From contig CM075937.1 in assembly GCA_038030265.1 (NCBI GenBank), positions 6,014,001-6,078,000 on the forward strand: a stretch of 64,000 nucleotides of DNA, written 5' to 3'. Position 1 is the first letter of the stretch. Every line of letters starts with the position of its first letter. Position numbers and translations under genes: made by a program. Below the pieces are notes generated by a model, which had not been told where the DNA came from, did no database searches, and saw nothing but the letters and a program-made list of their open reading frames with translations. This DNA is from Corythucha ciliata (taxonomy: Eukaryota > Arthropoda > Insecta > Hemiptera > Tingidae). Below, piece after piece: positions 11,732-21,056 of the stretch.

Positions 11732-14698
11732 TTAAACATTAATCAAAAGGCCTACATATTTCTTAAAGGAGACTAACGAGTGGAATAATCTTAGGTCTAA
11801 CTTATTAAGATAACAAAAGTTAATGGCAGTGAAAAACGCTGTCCTCCTGGCAGCCTCAAGATTACACTTAGGCAATCTTATGCTAGAAAGAGCTGAATTT
11901 CTAGTACAAGAGACGAGTCCCAATTGTTCTTCAGGAATACCTTTTCTGTACAAGTGGATGCAAGAATAGAGTAAAAAAATCTTATCCAAAGTAAGTAAAC
12001 GCAAGGAGCTATACAATTCATTAGTATTACTTCTAGGAGATCTATGTAACATTATCCTAAGAATAGTATTCTGAGCTACTTTAAGAGACCTGAGATGTGC
12101 CTCATTTGAACTTCCCCATACAACAATACCGTACTTAATAATTGGGTAAACTAAGGCAAAATAAATGTTTCTCAATAATTTCTGACTAACAATAGATCTC
12201 AAAATTTTAAAACTAAAAAAAAATTTACGAATTCGTTTGACAATCACGTCTATATGTTGACCAAATTTTAAATTTACACCAAAAAACACACCGAGGTATT
12301 TATAAGACTCCACAAAGTTGATAGACCTACAGTCGCATTCCACACTACCTGAAGGAAAATCGCAAAGATATTCGTGGATCTTAACTTTATGGCGCTCAGG
12401 TTTAGAAAACTTTTTTAAGGAGAATCGCATAGCAGCTGTCTTATCTAAATTAATACTAAGCAAATTAGCATCAAACCAGCGCTTAATTAAGGTTATTTGA
12501 CCGCTAGCCAACTTAATCAGCTCACTGTAATCATTTCCCCAGAACAAGACTGCAGTATCATCTGCGAAGCCAAAGATCTGACCATGAATTTTCAAACTCA
12601 TTAAATCATTCACAAAAAGAATAAACAGCAATGGGCCCAACACAGTCCCCTGAGGCACTCCACACACCAAAGGAACAGATGAGCTCACAACTCCTTCTAT
12701 CCTTGTAACGCAGGGCCGATCTAATAAATAGGATTCAATGAGTGACAACGCATTACCTCTTATACCATAGTCAAACAGTTTATTAAGGAGAAGTCTATGA
12801 TCAACCGAGTCAAACGCTTTACGAACATCCAAAAAAACCCCTATAGCCATAAATCCAGCATCCAATTTATCAATGATCATCTTGTGGAAGTCATGCAAAA
12901 CATCTTCAGTACTCAAGCCCTTACGAAAACCATATTGGTTTTTAGACAAAACATTGTTACTATCAAGGAAGCTACATAGTCTAACTTTAATACATTTCTC
13001 TAGAATTTTAGCCAAAGATATGGTTAAAGATATTGGTCTATAATTGGTGACTTCAGATGCATCACCTGCTTTATGTAAAGGTATGATCGTGGTCTGCTTG
13101 AATTTACGAGGGAAAATCCCAGATTGCATGGCTAAATTATAAATATAAGCTAAAGGCTTTACAATATACTGGCGCATAGATCTTAGCACTTGATTGGTAA
13201 TACCGCAGACACTTGCACTCTCTGAGTCATTCAATTTTGAAAGTAAACTAGAAACTTCTTCGTCGGTGATATGCTCAAGGAAAAGCGAGTTAACAATCCG
13301 CATCTTATTAGTTGGGGAAGAAGATACACCAGGGACAGAAATACTATTTTTAATATTACAACCAACTTTAGAGAAATAGCTATTAAATGTTTCCGCAATC
13401 ATAAGTTTGTCAGAATGACATTGACCACTCCCATCCTTGACCTCTTTCACAAACGATTTTTCGGCTTTCCTACCAATAACTTCATTAATTACATTCCAAG
13501 TATCCCTAATATTACCACTAGCCTTATCAATTTTGCCACTAAAACATAAATTTTTAGCCTTCCTAATTAAAGAGTTAAGTAAGTTTCTATAAATTACATA
13601 ATAGCCCTTAAGGTTTAAATTATATGGTTCCCTAAGAAGTTTTTTCCTAATTTTATCTCTATTTCTTATAGAAATAACAATTCCTTTCGTTATCCAATTT
13701 TTAATTTTTCTATGTCTATTAACAATTTTAATAGTTCTTGAATTGGTACACGATTCAATCAAGGTTTGCAGAGATTCCAAGAAAGCATCAAGGGCCACAT
13801 CGACATGATCACTATTATAGACCTGTGGCCACACATAGTTACAAAGCTTAAGCTCTAATTCCCGAAAATTAACAACTCTGACAGTATGGCTAAAGTCAGA
13901 AGGCGTTTTACTACTATTTGCTACACTAATAATACATGGAACTAGACCAATACATAAAAAATGATCTGTTATATCAGTTAAATAAGTCAGCCCCCGACAC
14001 TTCAACGGATTTGCTCCTGAGACAAAAATGTGATCTATGCAAGTTCCCGAAAAATCCCGAACACGAGATTCCCTAGATACAACATTAATCATACTAACAA
14101 AACCATACTTTGCTAATACATTCAAATACTCATTAGAGACACAATTATTTGACAAAATGTCAATATTAATATCACCACACAGGACATGAAACTTATAACT
14201 AGACTTACAACTAAGATACTGATCTAGGCAACAAATGAAATCGTTAGAATTGCGGGCTGGCGATTTATAAATAGCACTTAAAGCGAACACTGTATTTTCC
14301 CTCCTTAATACTACGAAAATCGAGTTACAAAATTTAATTGCGTCAATCTCTAGGTCAGCTACCAAGAGTGTGTTTTTAACATAAATAGATATCCCTTCAG
14401 CTCTATTTGCGTGGTTGGACGAAAGTATCTCTGTATAGCCATCCATAGTAAAGTTATTTAAATCCATATTCCACGTCTCAACTAGTACTAAAACATCAAA
14501 ACTCGTTTTCATAGAGAAAATAACTGCTAAAAACTCATCAAAATTCTTTTTAATGCTACGAATATTGAAAGAAATGACCTTAATACAGTCTTTGTGAAAA
14601 GGGTTAATTTGCTTATCTAATTCTGAAATAGTCTCGCACAAAAAGGTGGGGATAACCGCAAACTCATCAAGTGTTTTACTCATAAATTCCATAAACAA
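11732..14698 (-). CDS. LINE C ORF2: endonuclease / reverse transcriptase
   Basis: A 988-residue open frame with no stop. The endonuclease lies at roughly residues 40-260 (VISFNIRSIKKN, LVLVETWN, CGDINIDI, ITDHFL as the catalytic end). The reverse transcriptase lies at roughly 500-770 (NYRPISLTISLAKILEK, NQYGFRKGLSTE, VPQGTVLGPLLF, FGFADDTAVL). No RNase H or C-terminal zinc finger is visible. The intact frame suggests a relatively recent insertion, so C is younger than the B copy it interrupts. Confidence 0.92.
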   Translation of the reverse strand: MFMEFMSKTLDEFAVIPTFLCETISELDKQINPFHKDCIKVISFNIRSIKKNFDEFLAVIFSMKTSFDVLVLVETWNMDLNNFTMDGYTEILSSNHANRAEGISIYVKNTLLVADLEIDAIKFCNSIFVVLRRENTVFALSAIYKSPARNSNDFICCLDQYLSCKSSYKFHVLCGDINIDILSNNCVSNEYLNVLAKYGFVSMINVVSRESRVRDFSGTCIDHIFVSGANPLKCRGLTYLTDITDHFLCIGLVPCIISVANSSKTPSDFSHTVRVVNFRELELKLCNYVWPQVYNSDHVDVALDAFLESLQTLIESCTNSRTIKIVNRHRKIKNWITKGIVISIRNRDKIRKKLLREPYNLNLKGYYVIYRNLLNSLIRKAKNLCFSGKIDKASGNIRDTWNVINEVIGRKAEKSFVKEVKDGSGQCHSDKLMIAETFNSYFSKVGCNIKNSISVPGVSSSPTNKMRIVNSLFLEHITDEEVSSLLSKLNDSESASVCGITNQVLRSMRQYIVKPLAYIYNLAMQSGIFPRKFKQTTIIPLHKAGDASEVTNYRPISLTISLAKILEKCIKVRLCSFLDSNNVLSKNQYGFRKGLSTEDVLHDFHKMIIDKLDAGFMAIGVFLDVRKAFDSVDHRLLLNKLFDYGIRGNALSLIESYLLDRPCVTRIEGVVSSSVPLVCGVPQGTVLGPLLFILFVNDLMSLKIHGQIFGFADDTAVLFWGNDYSELIKLASGQITLIKRWFDANLLSINLDKTAAMRFSLKKFSKPERHKVKIHEYLCDFPSGSVECDCRSINFVESYKYLGVFFGVNLKFGQHIDVIVKRIRKFFFSFKILRSIVSQKLLRNIYFALVYPIIKYGIVVWGSSNEAHLRSLKVAQNTILRIMLHRSPRSNTNELYSSLRLLTLDKIFLLYSCIHLYRKGIPEEQLGLVSCTRNSALSSIRLPKCNLEAARRTAFFTAINFCYLNKLDLRLFHSLVSFKKYVGLLINV

Positions 14699-14741
14699 TA
14701 GTTAAAAAGTACAAGAAGAAAAAGACCGAACAGAACAGAAA

Positions 14742-15190
14742 TCAAAGAGCATTTAAATCATCAGCGCTATTTATAAGGACTCTACTCTGCCCTTCATTTT
14801 TTCTTATGAATACTTTGCCCTGCACACACCAGACAAATTTATAAGCCTTTTCCCGGGCTATCTGCCTCGCCTTGAAAAATAAATTACGCAGAGAGGGGGG
14901 CAAGCGTTCATTTACGTATACCGGTTTGCTAGGCCAATTAGAAACAAAATCATTAGCACTCAGTTTTCTTTTTTTTGCTTCCTTTACCACGAATTGAGCG
15001 TCCATATCGCAGGAAAACTTCACCACTATACGCCTGCTTTTGCTTTGATCAGCCTTTCCCACCCTGAATGAGTCAACTATAGTCGCCTCAGAGTTCAACA
15101 ACTTGGTTAAATCCCTTGCAATCGCAGTAGTACACTCATTGTTGGTCTCAGGAATGCCGGACACCTCAATAAAAGACCTCTGGGACTGAT
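14742..15190 (-). CDS. LINE C ORF1, C-terminal part
   Basis: About 150 residues with the FP25/L1-ORF1-like fold: RSFIEVSGIPETN at the start, an SRRIVVKF strand and a VYVNERLPPSLRNLFFKAR block. This is the RNA-binding C-terminal region of ORF1 proteins. The N-terminus is missing because the element is 5' truncated at about 15190. A 43-base gap separates it from ORF2. Confidence 0.78.
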
Positions 15191-15487
15191 ATTCCAAAAA
15201 ATCAATTCACTTTCAAATAGGTAATTTCTAACAAATGTTATCAAACCCCCGCTGGGCCTACCTCTTGTGTGCAATCTTGTTGCGGGCGAAATGAAATATG
15301 AATAGTCCTCCATCCAATGTGGGGTAGTTAAAGTTTCACTATCAATAAAAGTTTCAGAAAAACAGACTATATCGTTTCCTCTTATTAAATTAACTGTGTC
15401 TACATCAAAATTAAAACAGTTCCGGGAAAACCCCTCAATATTCCAAAAAACAAGATTAATCTTACTGTACAAACTATTTACAGAAGA
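15191..15487 (-). pseudogene. LINE B endonuclease, N-terminal segment
   Basis: It encodes the first endonuclease motifs: NLVFWNIEGF, a DIVCFSETF block and RPSGGLITFVRN. The frame is cut at LINE C and its continuation lies at 11250-11396. No start ATG is evident. Confidence 0.75.
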
Positions 15488-15508
15488 AGGTCCTGAAACT
15501 GCTGGTTG

Positions 15509-15863
15509 CTATTGCTTTTTAGAGATGGATGACGCCGGTGGCGTCAGCTGCGACCCTTGTCCCGCCGCACCTTTGGCACCGCGTGGCTGGTAGGAAAAGA
15601 CGCTCAGTTTTTCCTTCGCTGGGGCTTCTTCTGCCGCGGCCAGTTTGCTTTTTTTTTCCTCTTGCATTACTGCCGGTACCTGAGCCCGCGGAGACTCCGA
15701 CAAACCCCTCTTCTTCCTCGAATCTTCGTCGACTTGGACTCTCTCCCGAATTATTAGCTTGTCAAAGCGAAGTATCGCGAACTTCCCTTGACGCCTCGCT
15801 TCCATCATTTTTGGATACAATTCCTTTCTGATCTGACGAACTTCCTTAGGAAAGTCCTCGCTT
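15509..15863 (-). pseudogene. LINE B ORF1, C-terminal segment
   Basis: About 115 residues remain, with LSEDFPKEVRQIRKELYPKM then ARRQGKFAILRFDKLII, the conserved end of L1/CR1-type ORF1 proteins. A charged, Pro/Ala-rich tail follows. The N-terminus is absent, since the element is 5' truncated exactly at the target duplication. Confidence 0.75.
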
Positions 15864-15880
15864 AAATTTCTTGTACATAT
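15864..15880 (+). repeat. Right target-site duplication of the A+B LINE insertion
   Basis: This is the exact partner of AAATTTCTTGTACATAT at 3391-3407. Confidence 0.85.
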
Positions 15881-15889
15881 TTCGCTCCA

Positions 15890-16644
15890 TAAAACCAGTT
15901 TTGCGGATTTTTCTCACTAAAAGAAAAACAACAAATTTTCGCATATCGGTTTCACAAAAAATAAAAAAAATTGCGGATGTTTGTTGCTGACGGACTAATT
16001 TTGAGGGTCAGCTTAACTTGAAAACCGATTATGCTGATTTTTCGCACTAAAAAAAAAATCCCATTTTCATAGGTTCAACGCGCAATTTCGTGTGTTTTGG
16101 CTAGCTCGAATCGTGTTTAGCCCGCTGTGCCATCCAAACTTATGGTGGAAAATGCCAGCTCTGTTTACCGTCTCTGGTCTAAAATTGAAAGTTTAGCTCC
16201 AAAAATATCACTTTCCGGGCTTTCTGGGAGGAGAAATTTTAGTTTTTCGACATAAAATACGAAATAGAAGGCTAAAAACGACAGTTTTCCAGCATATATT
16301 TATTTTTTGACGGATAGTGGCCGTTTCTGTGCAAATTTAGTCTCTGATGACCGTGAATTGACGCGATTCTAACCTCAAGATCTTGTTATAAGCCAGCAAA
16401 AAGGCAATGGTGCGTCTGATATTTTCGCCAGTGAAGCTGCCCACAGGCGTGGATCCATTTTTCTTCAAGAGGAGTTGCACAGAGCCCCCCCCCCCCCATT
16501 TTACTCGTGAATAAGCACTATTTTTAGCCTCGAATTGACGTTTTTCCTTGATTTCAGGTGAAACTGAGTGCTTTTTCTCAATACTACCTAGAACTAGCCC
16601 ATTTTCATCATTTTAGCCGCGAAAAAACGCATTTTTTATTTACT
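15890..16644 (-). repeat. Degenerate ~30-bp repeat block 1 (minus orientation)
   Basis: Diverged copies of a motif seen on this strand as TTTTCTCAATTTTAG plus CCGCGAATTAGCG. Here they are very degenerate (for example TTTTAGCCTCGAATTGACG near 16520). The gypsy insertion at 16645 splits this block from the one at 22629. Confidence 0.6.
16641..16644 (+). repeat. TACT, possible left 4-bp duplication of the gypsy element
   Basis: TACT lies just outside the extra inverted LTR and also just outside the far LTR at 22629-22632. Four-base duplications are usual for Ty3/gypsy integrases, but four bases alone are weak evidence. Confidence 0.5.
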
Positions 16645-16803
16645 TGTGGTGAAAATTTTCGACCACATTGTTTTATAAGGAACATATGAATTGAGTGCCG
16701 TTCCGATTTTAGAATTTCTACTTTGGAGTTTTTGGTTTCTGTCAAAAATAAAATACTTTTTGTCTCAAGCGCCTTATTCAGAAGTGATAACCAAACCACT
16801 TCA
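16645..16803 (-). repeat. Extra LTR copy, inverted relative to the element's other LTRs
   Basis: This 159-bp sequence runs from TGTGGTGAAAA to AACCACTTCA. It is the reverse complement of the LTR at 16833-16991, separated by a 29-bp spacer that contains a small CGCGTG/CACGC inverted pair. Together they form a near-perfect hairpin of about 350 bases. Confidence 0.85.
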
Positions 16804-16832
16804 CGCGTGATTTGAACACGCAACCTTCTGTT

Positions 16833-16991
16833 TGAAGTGGTTTGGTTGTCACTTCTGAATAAGGCGCTTGAGACAAAAAGTATTTTATTTTTGACAGAAA
16901 CCAAAAACTCCAAAGTAGAAATTCTAAAATCGGAACGGCACTCAATTCATATGTTCCTTATAAAACAATGTGGTCGAAAATTTTCACCACA
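16833..16991 (-). repeat. 3' LTR of the CsRn1-like gypsy element (159 bp)
   Basis: The sequence on the plus strand begins TGAAGTGGTTTGG and ends TTTTCACCACA, so both ends carry TG..CA. It matches the split right-hand LTR at 20975-21056 plus 22549-22628. A purine-rich tract (AAGGGGGTGA on the coding strand, 16992-17001) adjoins it, as expected for the plus-strand primer next to a 3' LTR. Confidence 0.9.
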
Positions 16992-17714
16992 TCACCCCCT
17001 TGGAGGAGGAGAGCGTAGCTCGCCCAGATCGAAGCGAACCTTCTTGTTTATGGCTGAAGTTGTCGGGTGGGTGAGGGTGGTAGAGTCTACGTCTTCGTGA
17101 AGAAAATACGCCGGTTTGACACGGTTGATTGAGACTGTTACGTGTTTATCAGAACTGGTCTTGATCGTGATGGTCTTGTAGACTTTGTCGCGTTTAACGA
17201 CGGGATAGGGTCCTGAGTAACGATTTTGGAAGGGATGACGAGTGCTGTCATCACGTAACATGACGTGTGTACAAGAGTCGAGATTTTTGAAGACGAAACT
17301 ACCAGGTGTCGAATGTCGAGAAGTCGGTATTGGTCGGATCTGACTGATGATTTTAGCGAGGTGTTCGATTAACTCAGGAGTAGAATTTGTTTCGGGTTGA
17401 GGTGACAAGAATTCTCCTGGAAGTCGAAGACTTTCTCCAAAAACGAGGGTTGCCGAGGTGGTTTGAAGATCTTCCTTGAAGGCGGATCGTATTCCAAGGA
17501 GAACGAGGGGAAGTTTTTCGGTCCAATTTCTGTCAGCGTGGCAAGTGATGGCGGTTTTTAGCTGACGATGCAAGCGTTCGACCAAGCCGTTGGATGCCGA
17601 AACGTTTCGAAAGTGTGCAGAAAACTGAAGACATGAACTGCATACCGCGATCAGTAGTGATCTTTTCTGGAACGCCGTAACGAGAAATCCACGTGGATAG
17701 AAAAGCGAGAGCAA
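16992..17714 (-). pseudogene. Gypsy integrase, C-terminal part
   Basis: It contains the third catalytic block (SNGLVERLHRQLK, with the active-site Glu) and the downstream integrase region, including LVLLGIRSAFKEDL, VFGESLRLPGE and a C-terminal RYSGPYPVVKR segment. It is out of frame with the integrase N-terminal part and follows a small deletion near 17600 that removed the usual spacer before the Glu block. It ends close to the polypurine tract. Confidence 0.85.
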
Positions 17715-18622
17715 CGGTGTTAGCTGTGATGTCAGGAAGAGGAGTTACTTCTGGCATGCAGGTGAGACAGTACCTGAAACCATTCGAAAGTGGAAGTGGG
17801 CCGATCAAATCGATGTGGACGTGAGAGAAACGAGATGTAGGAGTGTCGAAATGTCCTAGCGGTGAGTGGACGTGTCGCGAAACTTTGGACCGTTGACAAG
17901 TAAGACGAGCACGTGTCCATGCGGGAATATCCTTCTTCATTGACGGCCAAACGAATCTTTCGGTGATCAGTCTTGTAGTCGCACGAGCACCGGGGTGGCT
18001 GAGGTTGTGTAATTTGAGAAAAACTGAGCGTCGTAAAGGATGAGGAATAAAAGGGCGAGGACGACCTGTTGAGGTGTCACAAATTATCTCAATTCGCGTG
18101 CCAGGAACGATGAGTTTTTCGAGAGTAAGAGAAGACGTTTTTGATTCCCAAGACTGAAGCTCGGGGTCTAATTGTTGCGATTGAGACAACGATTCGAAAT
18201 CGAGAGCCGTTGAAACAGATTGTACTCGAGATAGGGCGTCCGCGACGACGTTGTCAGATCCTCCTACGTGTTGGATGTCGGTTGTGAACTGTGAAATGTA
18301 TGTGAGCTGATTACGTTGGACAGGGGGCAATTTGTCATGTTTTTGTGTGAAGATATGTGTGAGAGGTTTGTGGTCAGTGTAAGTTGTAAATACTTGGCCT
18401 TCCAGAAAATGCCGAAAATGATGAATTGCTTCATAAATCGCTAGAAGTTCTCTGTAGTAGACGGGCCACGCAGCTTGACGAGCAGAGATCTTTTTTGAGA
18501 AAAAAGCGAGTGGTTGCCAAGCGTCATTGGTCTTCTGCTGGATGACAGCTCCGATGGCGTGATTAGAAACGTCTGTGAATAACGCCACTTCTGCTCCGGT
18601 TACAGGGAATCTGCCGAAGAGG
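17600..18622 (-). pseudogene. Gypsy RNase H and integrase N-terminal part
   Basis: It begins with an RNase H domain (ALFTDVSNHAIGAVIQQ, then ELLAIYEAIHHFRHFLEG and YTDHKPL). A zinc-binding integrase domain follows: its two His are in LHNLSHPGA, but one Cys of the usual CxxC pair is replaced (ARLTCQRSK). The first two catalytic Asp of integrase are present (HIDLIGPL and TTDRGMQF). The frame is shifted relative to the RT segment upstream (near 18620) and to the integrase C-terminus downstream (near 17600). Confidence 0.85.
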
Positions 18623-20720
18623 ATTTATTTTTGCAGTCGTTGAAAGCTTGTTCGAGAGTCGGAGTCCACGTGATAGGGGTCGAGCCTTTGACGTCGAGGC
18701 CAAGAAGGGCGTGAAGAGGAGCTTGAACTTCTGCTGCCATGGGGATATGTCGTCTGTAAAAATTCAACATGCCGAGAAAACGACGGAGACCTTTTGCATC
18801 AGATGGTTGAGGATAGAATTGAATGGCGGTGACACGATCAGGCGGTGGGGCTATACCTTCGGCGGAAACACGATGCCCGAGAAAAATTACTTCGCTCGCA
18901 GCAAAAACGATTTTCGAAGTGTTAATGACGACGCCGTAGTGCGACAGGCGTTTGAAAAGAGTTTCGAGATGAGCGATGTGTTCTGCTCTTGATTTTGAAA
19001 ATATGAGGATGTCGTCGATGTAGACATAATAGAAATCTAGGCCTCGAGTTACTTCATCCATGAAGCGCTGGAAAGTTTGAGCGGCGTTGCGAAGACCGAA
19101 GCACATAAATGGAAACTCGAACAAACCGAAAGGAGTTGAGATTGCTGTCTTACAAATGTCCGACTCGTTGACAGGAATTTGTTGACAGGCTTTAACCAAA
19201 TCAACTAGAGAGAAAATAGTAGAACCACTGATTGAATGAGCGAAATCATGTATGTGTCGAACGGGATAACTGTCAGGAATGGTACGTGCGTTTAGGGCGC
19301 GATAGTCGCCACAAGGGCGCCAGCCGGTGCCAGTTTTCTTTGGCACGATGTGAAGAGGGGATGCCCAAGGACTATCCGAAGGACGTGCGGTGCCTTCTTG
19401 AAGCATTGCTTTGAACTCTTTGTGTGCGATTTTTAAACGATCACCAGATAGACGACGTGGGCGAAAAGAAATTGGAGGGCCGGGAGCGGTATGTATGTAG
19501 TGTTTGGTCGAGTGTTTTATATCTCGAGGTACTCCAGATGGACGAGTAATTTCTGGAAATCGTGAAAGTAACTCAGCGAACGGATGAGAATCGTCGATTG
19601 TTTTGATGTTGGGGTACATCTGACTTATTTTTGAACAGGCGACGGAAAGTCCAGTTGTTCCATCGAGAAGACGGTGAGATCGGCAATCTGGCAACAGATG
19701 GAAATGCCCAAAAAAATCAGAGCCAATGATTGGGACGTTGACGTCGGCGACAATGAAATTCCATTGGAAGTTGCGGCGTAATCCGAAATCAAGAGTTAGC
19801 GTGACTGAGCCGTATGTGCTGATGTTCGACGTATTCGCGGCGTAAAGATCGAACGAGGTTTTAGGACGACGGTTTGAAAGAAAACGTGCCGGGAAACAAC
19901 AAACGTCAGAACCGGTGTCGAGAAGAAACTGTTTTGCGGAATTACGGTCGGTAATGAAAAGGCGGTACTTTCCGATTTTGCAGTCAGCTGCCGCCGTTAC
20001 TCGGCTGCTGGTGGCGTTTTTTGAATGAAACGAACAGGGCGGTCTGCATTTTGATGCTCGTTCATTGAACTTGGCGTGGTACCAACAGAATGTCGATTGT
20101 GAAGCTGCCGATGGACTGCGAGAACGGGTTGAATGACTTTGACGAGAACGGGAGCGAGAGTGTCGAGGGTTGTTGGAAATTCGGAGTGTGAGGTCTGCGA
20201 GCTGTTGACGAATCTCGGTGAGTTCACGACTGATATCTTGTCCTGGGGGAGATACAGCGTTGACGACGGGGAAAGAGGGATGAGAAGAAGCTATGGTAGG
20301 TTGAATTTCCATTATTTTGTCCGCTGTTGCGGAGAGACGGTCGAGCGGCGAGTCAGACTGTGTTTGGAGAATGGCTTGGACAGGGGGTGGGAGACGTTGG
20401 ATCCACAAAGATCTTAATAGATTTTCATGCACCGGGGTCGGTCCAGCCAGAGATCGTAAGTGTCGGAGGAATTGCGATGGTTTCCAGTCACCTAATTCCT
20501 CTTGGGAGAGTAGCTGTCGAACACGTTGAGACTCGGAAACAGAAAGGCGTTCGATGAGAGCGTTTTTGAGAGTTGTATAGGGGTTCTGCGCAGGAGGTGT
20601 TGCTACTAGGTCTTCGATTTCGCTGATATATCGTTCGTCGAGTTGAGAGATTAAATGCGAATACTTCGTTGTCTCTTGATTGATGCCGGCGAGAGCGAAT
20701 TGGGCATCTACTTGAGAAAA
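18600..20720 (-). pseudogene. Gypsy gag (C-terminal part), protease and reverse transcriptase
   Basis: This is one open frame after the gag nonsense codon. The gag capsid-like region runs from [12 protein letters not shown] through the Gag finger (CWYH, then C-X3-C at KCRPPC). A retropepsin follows ([13 protein letters not shown]). The reverse transcriptase then shows the [12 protein letters not shown] block, [13 protein letters not shown] and the [13 protein letters not shown] active site. The frame ends at a shift near 18600, just before RNase H. Gag and Pol share the frame here, so no programmed shift is needed. Confidence 0.88.
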
Positions 20721-20909
20721 TCACAATGTCGGTTTATTTCTCCAGAACGGAGGAAGTTTCGGAGTGACGCGGCTGACGAAGGCGGGGTTTGCGTTTTGAG
20801 GAGCGGCTTGATTATCGTCGCCGACCGGTGGAGCGGCGGGAGGCGTCAACTCTGGAATTTGTTGGCGTAACTGAGCGAGTTGCTCAACCAATTCTTCGAT
20901 GTTGGCCAT
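20721..20909 (-). pseudogene. Gypsy gag N-terminus, ends in a nonsense codon
   Basis: It starts MANIEELVEQLAQLRQQ, a coiled-coil-like opening, then a Pro/Ala-rich linker and FWRNKPTL. The next codon is TGA (20721-20723) in the position where CsRn1-like Gags have Trp, followed in the same frame by FSQVDAQ. The change is therefore a single TGG to TGA mutation. Confidence 0.82.
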
Positions 20910-20954
20910 GTCACGTCGAGCGTCGGGGTCGGATGTCGAATTTTCTTGTTAATG

Positions 20955-20971
20955 AACGTCGCGGGTCACCA
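20955..20971 (-). promoter_or_regulatory. Primer-binding site of the gypsy element
   Basis: Three bases inside the 5' LTR the coding strand reads TGGTGACCCGCGACG. It resembles the complement of the tRNA-Trp 3' end, with one extra base relative to my recollection. Confidence 0.65.
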
Positions 20972-20974
20972 ATT

Positions 20975-21056
20975 TGAAGTGGTTTGGTTGTCACTTCTGA
21001 ATAAGGCGCTTGAGACAAAAAGTATTTTATTTTTGACAGAAACCAAAAACTCCAAA
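20975..21056 (-). repeat. 5' LTR, first part (split by foldback element)
   Basis: It is identical in layout to 16833-16914 and breaks off after ACTCCAAA. The remaining LTR half resumes at about 22549. Confidence 0.88.

Larger units (their letters stand above)
11397..15190 (-). mobile_element. LINE C, CR1/L2-like, inserted into LINE B
   Basis: This minus-strand LINE has a poly(A) tail (29 T at 11397-11425), a roughly 300-base 3' UTR, a complete ORF2 and a 5'-truncated ORF1. It sits inside the endonuclease of LINE B, whose coding sequence resumes on both sides. The flanks (AAATTAATTGAGTAC on the left, AAATCAATTCACTTT on the right) match at 10 of 15 positions and may be a decayed target duplication. 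Confidence 0.88.
6952..15863 (-). mobile_element. LINE B, split by insertion of LINEs C and D
   Basis: Pieces of one minus-strand LINE can be followed through three segments: 6952-10087 (3' tail, C-terminal zinc finger, RT, part of the endonuclease), 11250-11396 (endonuclease middle) and 15191-15863 (endonuclease N-terminus and ORF1 C-terminus). LINE D separates the first two and LINE C the second and third. The protein homology resumes across each gap, which identifies the segments as one element. Its 5' end is truncated in ORF1 at 15863 against the right 17-bp target duplication. Confidence 0.88.

Noticed and set aside
16608..17100. Two open frames on opposite strands with the same internal peptide (around TKNSKVEILKSERHS)
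   Set aside because: Both are translations of the 159-bp LTR in its two orientations, not host genes.
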